In this document: positions 31,875 through 40,421 of the stretch, piece after piece
Layout of the letters: each line of letters opens with the position of its first letter
How positions within the stretch are numbered: the stretch's first letter is position 1
Assembly (NCBI RefSeq): GCF_001940455.1
Contig: NZ_MKQR01000011.1
Span: forward strand, 233,262 to 297,261
Direction: 5' to 3'
DNA length: 64,000 nucleotides
Source of the DNA: Actinokineospora bangkokensis
Lineage (GTDB): Bacteria; Actinomycetota; Actinomycetes; Mycobacteriales; Pseudonocardiaceae
Notes under the pieces: model-generated
What the model was told of the DNA's origin: nothing
Seen by the model: the letters and a program-made list of their open reading frames with translations, nothing else
Databases searched by the model: none
Translations under genes and position numbers: made by a program

Positions 31875-33160
31875 CCGACGTCTTCGTCCCGCACAACCGC
31901 TGGGACCTGCTGGAGCCCTACCCCGAACCGGTGCCGACGGTCAGCGTGGTGATCGTCCACTACGAACAGCAAGCCGAACTGGAGCGGACGTGTTCCGCCT
32001 TGGCCCGGCAGACGCTGGCACCGCTGGAGGTGGTGATCGCCGACGACGGCTCGGCCACTCCCCCGCGGCCCCCGCGCTGCGGGCTCGACATCCGCGTCGT
32101 GCGCCAGGAGGACCTGGGCTTCCGCGCGGCGGCGGCGCGCAACCTCGGGGCCCGGCACACCACCGGCGAGGTGCTGGTGTTCCTGGACGCGGACACCGTG
32201 CCGGAACCGGGTTTCCTCGCCGCGCTGGTGCGCACGGTCGCCCGCTGCCCGGACGCGCTGGCGGTCGGCAGGCGCGAGCACGCCGACTTCTCCGGTGTCG
32301 CCGTGGACGCCGACCCGCGCACGGCCCGCCGCCTGCCGCCGCCGCGGTGGTTGGCCGAGGCGTACGCGGGCTCGCGCGACCTGCTCGACGCCGACGGGCG
32401 CAGCTTCCGGTTCGTGATCAGCGCCGTGCTGGCCTGCCGGGCCGCGCTGTTCACCGAGCTGGGCGGGTTCGACGAGCGGTTCGTCGGCTACGGCGGCGAG
32501 GACTGGGACCTGGCCTACCGCGCGTGGAACCGCGGGGCCGTGCTGGTGCGGGAGAGCGCGGCGGTGGCCTGGCACGACGGCCCGGACTGGGCCGGGCGCA
32601 GCGCGGCGGGCGACTCGCTCGACGCGCAGACCCTGCGGTTGGCCGCGCTGATCCCCGAGCCGCTGACCAGGGGCGCCCCGTTGCCCGCCGACCTGCCCGA
32701 CGTGCTGGTCGACCTGGCCCCCGGCGCCGACGTCGTCCGCACCACCCACTCCCTGCTCGCCCAGACCTCCGGCGACCTGCGGGTGCGCCTGCCCGCGGAC
32801 GTCGACCCCGCGGTCCGGGAGCTGTACGGGGCGGCGGTGTGGACGCGGGGGTGGAGCGACGACCAGCGGCGGCGCTGCCGGGCCCGGCTCGTCGTGTCCG
32901 CACCGCTGGCGCGCGGCGCGGTGGAGGCCGCGATGGCGGTCCTGGTCCGCGACGACCTGGGCGCGGTCGACCTGGTGGCGGACGGGGACGTGGTGGCGAC
33001 CCTGACGAGCAGCCGGTGCCTGGGGCGAGTCGAGCGGTGGCGGCACCGGTTCACCCCGGACGACGTCATCTCCGCATTCGGCCGGGCACGCGTCACCGTC
33101 GACGCCGTGCCGTCGGACGGGCATTCCCTGGAGCACTTCTTCTCGACCCTCGGGCGCTGA
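31868..33160 (+). CDS. Family 2 glycosyltransferase with galactosyltransferase-like C-domain
   Basis: The 430-residue protein starts at GTG 31868 and overlaps the previous gene by 7 bases. The GT-A domain occupies residues ~20-270: TVSVVIVHYEQQAELERTCSALARQTLAPLEVVIADDGS, LGFRAAAARNLGARHTTGEVLVFLDADTVPEPGF (D-x-D), and FTELGGFDERFVGYGGEDWDLAYRAWNRGA. The remaining 160 residues contain further beta-strand-rich sequence without a recognised motif. It is the last large gene of the plus-strand arm; its stop overlaps an ATG of a 20-codon frame. Confidence 0.9.
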   Translation: MLTDVFVPHNRWDLLEPYPEPVPTVSVVIVHYEQQAELERTCSALARQTLAPLEVVIADDGSATPPRPPRCGLDIRVVRQEDLGFRAAAARNLGARHTTGEVLVFLDADTVPEPGFLAALVRTVARCPDALAVGRREHADFSGVAVDADPRTARRLPPPRWLAEAYAGSRDLLDADGRSFRFVISAVLACRAALFTELGGFDERFVGYGGEDWDLAYRAWNRGAVLVRESAAVAWHDGPDWAGRSAAGDSLDAQTLRLAALIPEPLTRGAPLPADLPDVLVDLAPGADVVRTTHSLLAQTSGDLRVRLPADVDPAVRELYGAAVWTRGWSDDQRRRCRARLVVSAPLARGAVEAAMAVLVRDDLGAVDLVADGDVVATLTSSRCLGRVERWRHRFTPDDVISAFGRARVTVDAVPSDGHSLEHFFSTLGR

Positions 33161-33222
33161 TGCGCGGACTACACGGACTACACGGACTACGTAGGTACCC
33201 GTTCCCGCGGCGATATCCGTAA
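33160..33222 (+). CDS. Possible 20-residue small protein coupled to the glycosyltransferase operon
   Basis: ATG 33160 shares its A with the TGA stop of the glycosyltransferase gene (TGATG), and the frame runs 20 codons to TAA 33222. The peptide is MRGLHGLHGLRRYPFPRRYP, with a GLH repeat and two basic-aromatic RRYP ends. TAA is rare in this genome. It may be a real micropeptide or chance coding of the 9-base tandem repeat it contains. Confidence 0.3.
   Translation: MRGLHGLHGLRRYPFPRRYP
33165..33191 (+). repeat. Triple 9-base tandem repeat
   Basis: CGGACTACA occurs three times head to tail (the last copy ends in G) directly after the glycosyltransferase stop. It is the only short tandem array seen outside coding sequence and is prone to slippage. 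Confidence 0.8.
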
Positions 33223-33294
33223 TTCCCCGGATGGGCATTCCGGCATTCGTGCAGCACCGTTGCGGAAAACACCCCGCGACGGACGGAGCCGCCG

Positions 33295-34377
33295 ATGACC
33301 GCCATCCTCGACCGGCAGGCGGCGCTGCGGGCGGAGGTGGTCGAGGCGCTGCGGCCGGGGACCCCCGCCCCGGCGCTGCTCGACCCGCTCGTGGAGGTCG
33401 TGCGCACGGCCGTCGCCGGGTGCGTGCAGGCCATCGCGCACCCCGACGAGTGGGACGCCGAGGAGTGGTCCGCCCTGTTCCGGGCCCGCTGGGCCACGCT
33501 GCCGGACGGCGACGACACCGCCCGCGCCTACCGGGTGGGGGCCCGGGTGGCGTGGCGGGTGGCGACCGAGGTCGCCCAGCGCGGGGGCGCCCCGGCCGAG
33601 GACGTCCTGCGCGCCACCGAGGTGCTGTTCACCTACCTGGCCGCGGCGGGTGAGTGCGGGTCGCCCGCGGTGTCGCGGGCCGTGGCCAGGCAGCGGCTGA
33701 TGGGCCTGCTGCTCGCCGACCCACCCGCGGGCCGGGCCCAGGTGGCCGAGGTCGCGGCGGAGGCGGGGTGGGAGGTGCCCGAGCAGGTCCGGGTGGTGGC
33801 GCTGCGCCGGGTCCCGGACGAGGACCGGCGCGGGCACGCCGACCTCGGGCCCGAGGCGCTGCTCGACCTCGACGGCCCGCACCCGTGCGCGGTCGTGCCC
33901 GCGACCCGCTGCCACCGGGCCGCGCTCGCCGCGGCGCTGCCGGGCTGGCGGGCGGCCATCAGCCCCGCGGTGGCGACCGGGCACGCCGCCCGGGGCCTGC
34001 GGACCGCGGTGCGGGCCCTGGACCTGGTCGCGCGGGGCAGGTTGCCGCAGGACCCGGTGCTCGACTGCGAGGACCACCTGCTGCCGCTGGCGCTGTTCAC
34101 CGACGAGTTCCTGATCGAGGCGCTGGCCGAGGACCTGCTGGCCCCGCTCGCACCGCTGCGCGCCTACCAGCGCAACCGGTACCTGGCCACGCTCGACCAG
34201 TGGTTCGCCACCCGGGGGCGGGTCGCGGAGATGGCCGACCGGTTGGGGGTGCACCAGCAGACCGTGCGCTACCGGCTCACCCGGCTCACCGAGCTGTTCG
34301 GCGACCGGCTGGAGGATCCCCGTCGCCGGTTCGAGCTGGAGCTGGCCGTGCGCGCGCGGCTTCGGCACCGCCGCTGA
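33295..34377 (+). CDS. PucR-family transcriptional regulator
   Basis: The 360-residue protein starts at ATG 33295. The N-terminal helical part is followed by QVAEVAAEAGWEVPEQVRVVAL and GLRTAVRALDLVARGRLPQDPVLDCEDHLLPLALFTDEFLIEAL. The C-terminal helix-turn-helix is YLATLDQWFATRGRVAEMADRLGVHQQTVRYRLTRLTELFGDRLEDP. Together with the proteins at 1-527 and 21819-22862 it is the third PucR-type regulator in the window. Neighbouring targets are unclear; it precedes the LuxR regulator by 46 bases. Confidence 0.88.
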   Translation: MTAILDRQAALRAEVVEALRPGTPAPALLDPLVEVVRTAVAGCVQAIAHPDEWDAEEWSALFRARWATLPDGDDTARAYRVGARVAWRVATEVAQRGGAPAEDVLRATEVLFTYLAAAGECGSPAVSRAVARQRLMGLLLADPPAGRAQVAEVAAEAGWEVPEQVRVVALRRVPDEDRRGHADLGPEALLDLDGPHPCAVVPATRCHRAALAAALPGWRAAISPAVATGHAARGLRTAVRALDLVARGRLPQDPVLDCEDHLLPLALFTDEFLIEALAEDLLAPLAPLRAYQRNRYLATLDQWFATRGRVAEMADRLGVHQQTVRYRLTRLTELFGDRLEDPRRRFELELAVRARLRHRR

Positions 34378-34423
34378 CCGGCCGCACCCGCGCTCGGCGG
34401 CCCGGGGGACCATAATCCCCCGT

Positions 34424-36661
34424 GTGGGTGCGTCGATCCCGGTCAGCGTGACCAGCTTCGTCGGCCGCTCCGCGCAGGCGGCGGAGGTGGTCGCGCTGCT
34501 GGGCGCGCACCCGCTGGTCACGATCACCGGCCCCGGCGGGGTCGGCAAGACCCGGTTGGCGGCCGCGGTGGCCCCGGACGCGGTGGCCGTGGCGCTGGCC
34601 GAGCTGCGCGAGCCGGAGCTGGTCGCCGCCGCGCTGGCGGAGCGGCTGGGGCTGGGCGACCAGACCACGCGCACCCCGGTGGACATGCTGGTCGACCACC
34701 TCGGGCAGCGGACCGCGCTGATCGTCCTGGACAACTGCGAGCACCTCGTCGACGCGTGCGCCGAGCTGGTCTCGGCGCTCATCGCGGGCTGCCCCGGCGT
34801 GCGGGTGCTGGCCACGAGCAGGCAGTCGCTGGGTGTCCCCGGTGAGTGGCTGGTGCCGCTGGCCCCACTGCCGGTTCCCGCCCCGGGCACCCCGCTCGCG
34901 GAGCTGGCGGCGGCCCCGGTGGTGCGGCTGCTGGTGGACCGGGCCACCGCGGTGGTGCCCGGTTTCGCCGTCACCGAGCGCAACGCCGAGGACGTGGTGC
35001 GGCTGTGCGCGGCGCTCGACGGGCTGCCGCTGGCGGTGGAGCTGGCGGCGGTGCGGTTGCGGTCGCTGTCGGTGGGGCAGCTGGCCGACCGGCTCGCGGA
35101 CCGGTTCAGCCTGCTCGACCGGGGTCGGGCGGTGGGGCCCGCGCGGCACTCGACCATCCACGCGCTCATCGAGTGGAGCCACGACCTGTGCACCCCCGGC
35201 GAGCGGCTGCTGTGGGCGCGCGCGTCGGTGTTCCCCGGCGCGTTCGACCTCGACGCCGCCGAGCAGGTGTGCGCGGGCGGCGGGCTGGCCGCGGCCGACG
35301 TGCTCGACGCGGTCACCGGGCTGATCGACAAGTCGGTGCTCCAGCGCGAGGAGCACCGCGGCCTGGTGCGCTACCGGATGCTGGAGATGGTGCGCCAGCA
35401 CGGCGAGCAGCGGCTGCGCGGCTCCGGCGGCGAGGCCGCGGTGCGCGCCCGCCACCGCGACCGGGTGGCGGCGCTGGTGGACGGCTTCGCCGCCGGGTGG
35501 TTCGGCCCCGGGCAGGTCGACTGGATCCGCCGGGTGCGCCGCGCGCACGCCGACCTGCGGCGGGCGCTGGACTTCTGCGCGGGCGACCCGGCCGAGGCCG
35601 CCGAGGGGCTGCGGGTGGCGGCGGCGGCCAAGGAGTTCTGGATGGCCCACGGCCTCACCGCCGAGGGCAGGCTGTGGCTGGGCAGGCTGCTCGCGGCCGC
35701 CCCGCCGGACGCCCCGGCCCGGGGCCGGGCGCTGTGGCTGCTGGGGTTCCTGGCGTTCATGCAGGGCGACCGGGACGCCTGCCGCGCGGCCCTCGACGCC
35801 GTCCCCGACACCGACCCGCTGGCCTCGGCGTACCGCACGCTGACCCGCGGCTACCTGGCGCTGGTCGACGCCGACGACGAGCGCGCCGCCCTGCTGTTCC
35901 AGGAGGCGGTGGACGCGCTGGGAGCGGCGGGCGACCGCGGCGGGCAGGTCTGGGCGACCTGCACCCTCGGGCTCGCCCTGGCGCGCGCGGGCGACCCGGC
36001 GGCGGGCAGACAGGTGCTGGTGGGGGCGATCGCCCAGTGCCAGGCCATCGGCGAGGTGTGCTGGCGGGCGTGGGCGCTGTGGGCGCTCAGCGCGCTGGAG
36101 TACCTGGCGGGCGAGCCCGCGGCGGCGCGGGAGGCCGGGCTTGAGGTCATGCGCCTGCAACGCCGGGTCGACGGGCGCACCGTGGTCACCCTGACGCTGA
36201 CCACGCTCGCGGGCGCCGCGACCCACCTGGGCGAGCACCGGCGGGCCGCGCGCCTGCTCGGCGCCGCCACCGCGGCGGCCCGCGCGCTGGGCACGGCGCT
36301 CACCGACAACACCGCCTTCGCCGGGCACAAGCAGCGCGACACCGCCGCGGTGATCGAGGCCATCGGCGCGCAGGCCGCGGGTGAGGAGTTCGCCGCGGGG
36401 CTGGCCACGGGCATCGACGCCGCGGTGGCGTTCGCGCTGGGCGAGTCCGCCCAGGCCCCGGCGCGCGGTCCGGCGGTGGGGCTCACCGCGCGCGAGGCGG
36501 AGGTCGCGGGGCTGGTCGCGCAGGGGCTGACCGACCGGGAGATCGCCGCGCGGCTGGTCATCGCGCCGCGCACGGCCGAGGCGCACGTGGCGAACGTGCG
36601 CGCGAAGCTCGGCGTGCGCACCCGCGCCCAGGTGGCCGCGTGGGTCGCCGCGGGCGGGTGA
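34424..36661 (+). CDS. Large NB-ARC/AAA ATPase-LuxR transcriptional regulator
   Basis: The 745-residue protein starts at GTG 34424. The P-loop GPGGVGKT stands at residues 36-43, and the Walker B ALIVLDNCEHLVDACAELV lies near residue 100. The NB-ARC signature CAALDGLPLAVELAAVRLRSLS follows. A helical TPR-like region spans ~350-650. The C-terminal LuxR-type HTH reads LTAREAEVAGLVAQGLTDREIAARLVIAPRTAEAHVANVRAKLGV. Such regulators act as ATP switches and often control secondary metabolism or exported enzymes. The neighbouring DUF6801-type gene downstream may be a target (inference). Confidence 0.92.
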   Translation: MGASIPVSVTSFVGRSAQAAEVVALLGAHPLVTITGPGGVGKTRLAAAVAPDAVAVALAELREPELVAAALAERLGLGDQTTRTPVDMLVDHLGQRTALIVLDNCEHLVDACAELVSALIAGCPGVRVLATSRQSLGVPGEWLVPLAPLPVPAPGTPLAELAAAPVVRLLVDRATAVVPGFAVTERNAEDVVRLCAALDGLPLAVELAAVRLRSLSVGQLADRLADRFSLLDRGRAVGPARHSTIHALIEWSHDLCTPGERLLWARASVFPGAFDLDAAEQVCAGGGLAAADVLDAVTGLIDKSVLQREEHRGLVRYRMLEMVRQHGEQRLRGSGGEAAVRARHRDRVAALVDGFAAGWFGPGQVDWIRRVRRAHADLRRALDFCAGDPAEAAEGLRVAAAAKEFWMAHGLTAEGRLWLGRLLAAAPPDAPARGRALWLLGFLAFMQGDRDACRAALDAVPDTDPLASAYRTLTRGYLALVDADDERAALLFQEAVDALGAAGDRGGQVWATCTLGLALARAGDPAAGRQVLVGAIAQCQAIGEVCWRAWALWALSALEYLAGEPAAAREAGLEVMRLQRRVDGRTVVTLTLTTLAGAATHLGEHRRAARLLGAATAAARALGTALTDNTAFAGHKQRDTAAVIEAIGAQAAGEEFAAGLATGIDAAVAFALGESAQAPARGPAVGLTAREAEVAGLVAQGLTDREIAARLVIAPRTAEAHVANVRAKLGVRTRAQVAAWVAAGG

Positions 36662-36860
36662 GCGCGGCCGCGCTCGTTGACCCGTGAGGAACGCCGGAAA
36701 ATCCCGGTATCGGATGCTGACAAATTCAGGAAACCGCAGGTAGTGCTGTTGTGCGGGGTGCCGGAAAAGTGTTGACTGGCCGAGCCGACAAGCGGTGGCG
36801 AGCAGTTCGAGCCAGGTTGTCGACAATTCCTCTGCGCATTGTGCCCTGAAAGGGAATACC

Positions 36861-38105
36861 GTGAAACCTCGCAACACAGTCGTCGCGGGCATCACCGCGG
36901 CCGCCGCGGCGGGCCTGGTGGCCGCGGGCCTGCTGGCGGGCGGCGGCAGCAGCTCGGCCGAGCCGGTCTCGCTCACCCTGGACTACAGCTGCCCGTTCCC
37001 CCTGATCGGCAACCAGCAGATCAAGACGGTGATCTCCACCGACCTGCCGAAGTCCATCGCGGTGGGCCAGGCCAGTGGCGCCATCAAGATCAAGGCGATC
37101 ACCACCGTGCCGGAGACCGCCACCCAGGGCCTGACCCTGGTGGGCGCGACCACCGTGGAGGGCACCGCGAAGGCGGCCTCCACCGTCACCGCGCCCGGCC
37201 TGACGCTGCCGGTGAACGTGCCGATCACCGTGGCCAAGACGCCGGTGCCCGCCTCCGGCGCGTTCGACGTGCCCGCCGAGGGCTCGGCGCCGTCGCTGAC
37301 CTTCTCCCAGCCCGGCCAGGCCAAGATCGACGTGGGCAACCTGACGCTCGCGCTGACCCCGCGCACGGCCGACGGCGCCGAGACCGGCCTGGGCACCTTC
37401 GACTCCGCCTGCACCCTGGCGCCGGGGCAGAACACCACCCTGCACACCTTCACCATCACCAGCGGCGGTGGCAGCACGCCCCCCACCACCCCGCCCACGA
37501 CTCCCCCCACCACCCCGCCGACCACTCCCCCGACCACGCCGCCCACGACTCCCCCGACGACCCCGCCCACCACGCCGCCCACGACCCCGCCGAGCAACGG
37601 GGTGAAGGTGAACTACGCGATCAAGGGCACCTCGGTGCTCAAGTCGCTCAACGGCACGGTGGCCCTCGGCGGCTCGTTCAACGCCGTGGCCGACCTGGCC
37701 AAGGGCACCTACACCGGTGACCTCGCGCTGGACGACACCAGCGGCCAGTTCAAGGTCCTGGGCTTCCTGCCGGTCGAGTCGAGCATCGCCTTCAAGCCCG
37801 TCGGCCAGGCCTCCGGCACGGTGACCACCGGCTCGATCACCTTCGACGGCAAGCTGGACGTGGTGCTGACCAGCATCAAGCTCTTCGGCATCCCGATCTA
37901 CCAGGGCGACACCTGCAAGTCGCCCACCCCCACCGCGATCAAGCTCAAGTCCACCGGCACCTTCGACGTGCTCAAGGGCGGCAAGGTCGCGGGCACCTAC
38001 AACCTCGCCCAGACCGCCGACTGCGGCCCGCTGGGCGCCTTCATCGGGCCCTTCGTCGCCAGCTCCGGCAACACCATCGACATCGACCTGACCATCAAGA
38101 AGTAG
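36861..38105 (+). CDS. Secreted two-domain protein, DUF6801-type N-terminal domain with Thr/Pro linker
   Basis: The 414-residue protein starts at GTG 36861 behind AAGGGA. It has a signal peptide (residues 1-33). Domain 1 (~35-205) begins LTLDYSCPFPLIGNQQIKTVIS, ends with a Cys in DSACTL, and matches what is known of DUF6801. A proline/threonine linker with TPPT repeats follows (~208-245). Domain 2 (~246-414) is homologous to the whole mature protein at 5460-6065 (shared GTYxLxxxADC and SGNTIDIDL end). The linker is typical of wall-spanning actinomycete proteins. The biochemical role is unknown. Confidence 0.82.
   Translation: MKPRNTVVAGITAAAAAGLVAAGLLAGGGSSSAEPVSLTLDYSCPFPLIGNQQIKTVISTDLPKSIAVGQASGAIKIKAITTVPETATQGLTLVGATTVEGTAKAASTVTAPGLTLPVNVPITVAKTPVPASGAFDVPAEGSAPSLTFSQPGQAKIDVGNLTLALTPRTADGAETGLGTFDSACTLAPGQNTTLHTFTITSGGGSTPPTTPPTTPPTTPPTTPPTTPPTTPPTTPPTTPPTTPPSNGVKVNYAIKGTSVLKSLNGTVALGGSFNAVADLAKGTYTGDLALDDTSGQFKVLGFLPVESSIAFKPVGQASGTVTTGSITFDGKLDVVLTSIKLFGIPIYQGDTCKSPTPTAIKLKSTGTFDVLKGGKVAGTYNLAQTADCGPLGAFIGPFVASSGNTIDIDLTIKK
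37483..37593 (+). repeat. Degenerate tandem repeat encoding the TPPT linker
   Basis: About nine units of the type ACNCCNCCCACC code for a Thr-Thr-Pro-Pro linker between the two domains of the secreted protein. Third positions vary, so the peptide is conserved rather than the DNA. Confidence 0.85.
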
Positions 38106-38119
38106 CGGTCGACGCGCAC

Positions 38120-38153
38120 GCGTGGGCCGGGTCCGCACGGACCCGGCCCACGC
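38120..38153 (+). terminator. Strong hairpin terminator after the DUF6801-type gene
   Basis: A perfect 15-bp stem (38120-38134 with 38139-38153) closes the loop GCAC, 15 bases after the stop codon. It also faces the convergent TetR gene ending at 38181. Confidence 0.85.
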
Positions 38154-38180
38154 TGTGTCCCTTGAGGACCGGCCGGACAC

Positions 38181-38771
38181 TCAGGACCAAGCAGCCAGCG
38201 CCCGCCGCAGCGCCTCCTCGACCGCCCGCGGCGGCAGGGGTTCCGCGGCGGCGAGCACCTGCCGGTGGAGCAGGCCGTCGAGGGTCGTGACCAGCACGTC
38301 ACACGCCGTGTCGTCGTCCGGCGCGCCCAAGCGCGCGAGGACCTGCCGCGCGAACTCGACGAAGGCGTTGCGCTGCACGCGGAACTGCGCCGCCAAACCG
38401 TCCTCACGCGCCGCCTCCGCGAGCAGCTCGTACCGCGCGACGACGCGGTAGCGGTGCTCCGGCGCGGTCATGACGCCCACGAACTCGGCCAGGTCCGCCG
38501 CGACCCGCCGCGCGGTCGCGGGCGCGTCGGGCACCACGGCCCGCCGCAGCGCGGACTCCGCCACCGCCGCGTCCTGCGCGAACAGCGCCTCCACCGCGAT
38601 GCCCACGAGCGCCTGCCTGCTGCGCGCGTAGTAGGACACCGACCCGGCGGCCAGGCCCGCCTCGGCGTCCACCGCCCGGTGGGTGAGCGCCCGCCCGCCA
38701 CCGCGGGCCAGCACCCGCAGCGTCGCGTCCCCGATCGCCGCCCGGCGCTCGGCATTGGGTCGTCCGGCCAC
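38181..38771 (-). CDS. TetR-family transcriptional regulator
   Basis: The 196-residue protein starts at GTG 38771. The HTH domain is RRAAIGDATLRVLARGGGRALTHRAVDAEAGLAAGSVSYYARSRQALV, with a Y-Y in place of the common Y-x-H-F. The effector domain ends DDDTACDVLVTTLDGLLHRQVLAA. It is divergent from the PhlG-like gene, and a perfect palindrome lies in between. Confidence 0.88.
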   Translation of the reverse strand: MAGRPNAERRAAIGDATLRVLARGGGRALTHRAVDAEAGLAAGSVSYYARSRQALVGIAVEALFAQDAAVAESALRRAVVPDAPATARRVAADLAEFVGVMTAPEHRYRVVARYELLAEAAREDGLAAQFRVQRNAFVEFARQVLARLGAPDDDTACDVLVTTLDGLLHRQVLAAAEPLPPRAVEEALRRALAAWS

Positions 38772-38834
38772 CCGCCGATCCTAGGGCCTGCTTGACATCG
38801 GCAGCGGTCCGAGCGACGCTGACCACCCACGTCA

Positions 38835-38846
38835 CTACAGATGTAG
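38835..38846. promoter_or_regulatory. Palindrome CTACA-GA-TGTAG, probable TetR operator
   Basis: The perfect 12-base palindrome lies 16 bases before ATG 38862. A TTGACA box is at 38792-38797, with a weak -10 (GACGCT) near 38814, so the palindrome falls just after the expected transcription start of the hydrolase gene. Confidence 0.6.
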
Positions 38847-38861
38847 AGGAATGGGGTCGGC

Positions 38862-39833
38862 ATGGCGATCTCCCGACGGACCCTGCTGCGCGCCTCCTCC
38901 GCGGGGGCGCTGGCCGCGGGGGCGGGGACGGCGGTGGGGGTGACCTCCGCGGTGGGCGGCGCCGAGGCGGCGCCCACGGCCCGGGCGGGCGGGTTGCCCT
39001 CGACCATCGACCTCGACGAGCCGCGGTACCTGGGGTACAAGCCCGCCGACCTGGCGAAGCCCTACGCCAAGTACATGCGGTCCTCGACCCTGCCCGCCCA
39101 GCAGCAGGTGGTTGACGCCTACTTCGGCGACCCCGTCCCGAGCGACCGCATCCCCACCTTCGACCGGCTGGCCGCCGACCTCAACCGCGCCGACCACTCG
39201 CCGGTGGAGACCGGGTACGGGACCCTGCCGGACGGGCGGACGGTGTGGGCGGCGGCGCTGACGCGGATGCCGGGGGTGACCGCGGCGATGTGGGACTGGT
39301 GGTTCGGCTGGCACTCCGGCGAGTCCGCCCGCTACCGCCTGTGGCACCCCGACGCCCACGCCTACGCCGGGCTGCTGCGCGACACCACCACCGCACCCGG
39401 GCTCACCGACCGGCAGCGCTACATCGGCAACACCAGCTACGTCGACGAGTTCATCGGCGGTCAGCTCGAACAGCTCGCGATCAGCTTCCTCGACCCCGCG
39501 GGCGCCGGGCTGCGCACCTCGGACACCACCACCGTCGTCTACGGGCGGGTCGCCAGCGCGCAGCTGCCGATCGCCCTGGGCTACCTCGCCCACCAGGTGC
39601 GCCCGGTGGCGGGCGGGGCGGAGATGCGCTCGCGGTTCTACCTCAACATCCCGGGCCTGACCTCGGTGGACGCCCTGGCGGCCCTCGCCGCGCACAACCG
39701 GGGCGAGGGCCCCGCCTTGGCCCAGCCGCTGCCGTTCACCGCCGAGTTCGGGCGCAGCCTGATGGAGCACTGCGGCCGGGAGATGAACCACCTGGCCTCG
39801 TTCCTGCCCGCCCTCTACGCCGACTACCACTGA
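38862..39833 (+). CDS. Tat-exported PhlG-like (2,4-diacetylphloroglucinol hydrolase family) protein
   Basis: The 323-residue protein starts at ATG 38862. The N-terminus SRRTLLRASSAGALAAGAGTA is a twin-arginine signal. The mature part shows MWDWWFGWHSGESARYRLWHPDAH, characteristic of the DAPG hydrolase fold, plus VDEFIGGQLEQL and the late MEHCGREMNHL, which holds an H-x3-E pair like the zinc ligands of PhlG. PhlG cleaves a C-C bond of an acylated phloroglucinol. Here the substrate is unknown; other alkyl phenols or diketones are possible. A divergent TetR and a palindrome suggest induction by the substrate. Confidence 0.82.
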   Translation: MAISRRTLLRASSAGALAAGAGTAVGVTSAVGGAEAAPTARAGGLPSTIDLDEPRYLGYKPADLAKPYAKYMRSSTLPAQQQVVDAYFGDPVPSDRIPTFDRLAADLNRADHSPVETGYGTLPDGRTVWAAALTRMPGVTAAMWDWWFGWHSGESARYRLWHPDAHAYAGLLRDTTTAPGLTDRQRYIGNTSYVDEFIGGQLEQLAISFLDPAGAGLRTSDTTTVVYGRVASAQLPIALGYLAHQVRPVAGGAEMRSRFYLNIPGLTSVDALAALAAHNRGEGPALAQPLPFTAEFGRSLMEHCGREMNHLASFLPALYADYH

Positions 39834-39854
39834 GGCACGCCGAGCGCCTCGGGG

Positions 39855-40421
39855 TCAGCGCACCCGCTCCGGCGCGCGGGCGGCGAAGCGGAACTCGACG
39901 GTGGTGGGCAGGTCCGCGATGTCGAGGGCCTGGCGCAACCGCGGCAGGGCCGTCTCCGCGAGGTGCCTGCGGATCTCGGTGGGGTTGCCCTCCTGGTCCG
40001 CGGTGATCACCAGGGCCAGGGTCGGGCTGCCCTGCTTGCCCGCGAGGGTTCCCCGGGCGTCGGCGACGCCGGGCAGGTCCTTCACCTCGTCGAGCAGCGG
40101 CGCCACGGCCGCGCCCGGGTCCAGCGAGGTCTGCCCGGTGTCGTCCCCGAAGTGCCAGGTGGTCGACTTGGGGGCACGGGCGAGCTGGGCCAGCAGCCAA
40201 CGGGCGGCCAGCCCGGCCACGACGACGGCGGCACCCGCCACGACGTAGAGCACCCAGGGCGGCGGCAGCTGCGTGCCGGGCACGAGCGCCGAGCCCGGGG
40301 CCACCGCGGTGACGATCTGCAGGCACACGCCGGTGACGAACGCGGTCGCGGCCAGCATCACCAGGCCGGTCATGAGCAGCAGCACGCGGTTGAGCCGGGC
40401 GGGCCGGTTGAGGCTGGTCAT
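39855..40421 (-). CDS. amaP: AmaP-like membrane anchor of the Asp23 operon
   Basis: The 188-residue protein starts with ATG 40421 overlapping the upstream TGA. Two transmembrane helices (residues ~13-37 and ~52-72) are followed by a soluble domain rich in VAPLLDEVKDLPGVADARGTLAG and EFRFAARA. Alkaline-shock membrane anchor proteins have this layout and tether Asp23 to the membrane. It is the last gene of the ECF/Asp23 operon. The symbol is by architecture and context. Confidence 0.75.
   Translation of the reverse strand: MTSLNRPARLNRVLLLMTGLVMLAATAFVTGVCLQIVTAVAPGSALVPGTQLPPPWVLYVVAGAAVVVAGLAARWLLAQLARAPKSTTWHFGDDTGQTSLDPGAAVAPLLDEVKDLPGVADARGTLAGKQGSPTLALVITADQEGNPTEIRRHLAETALPRLRQALDIADLPTTVEFRFAARAPERVR

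Noticed and set aside
37483..37593. The repetitive C-rich block as a CRISPR-like array
   Set aside because: It is in frame, encodes a Thr/Pro linker and has no spacers of constant length.
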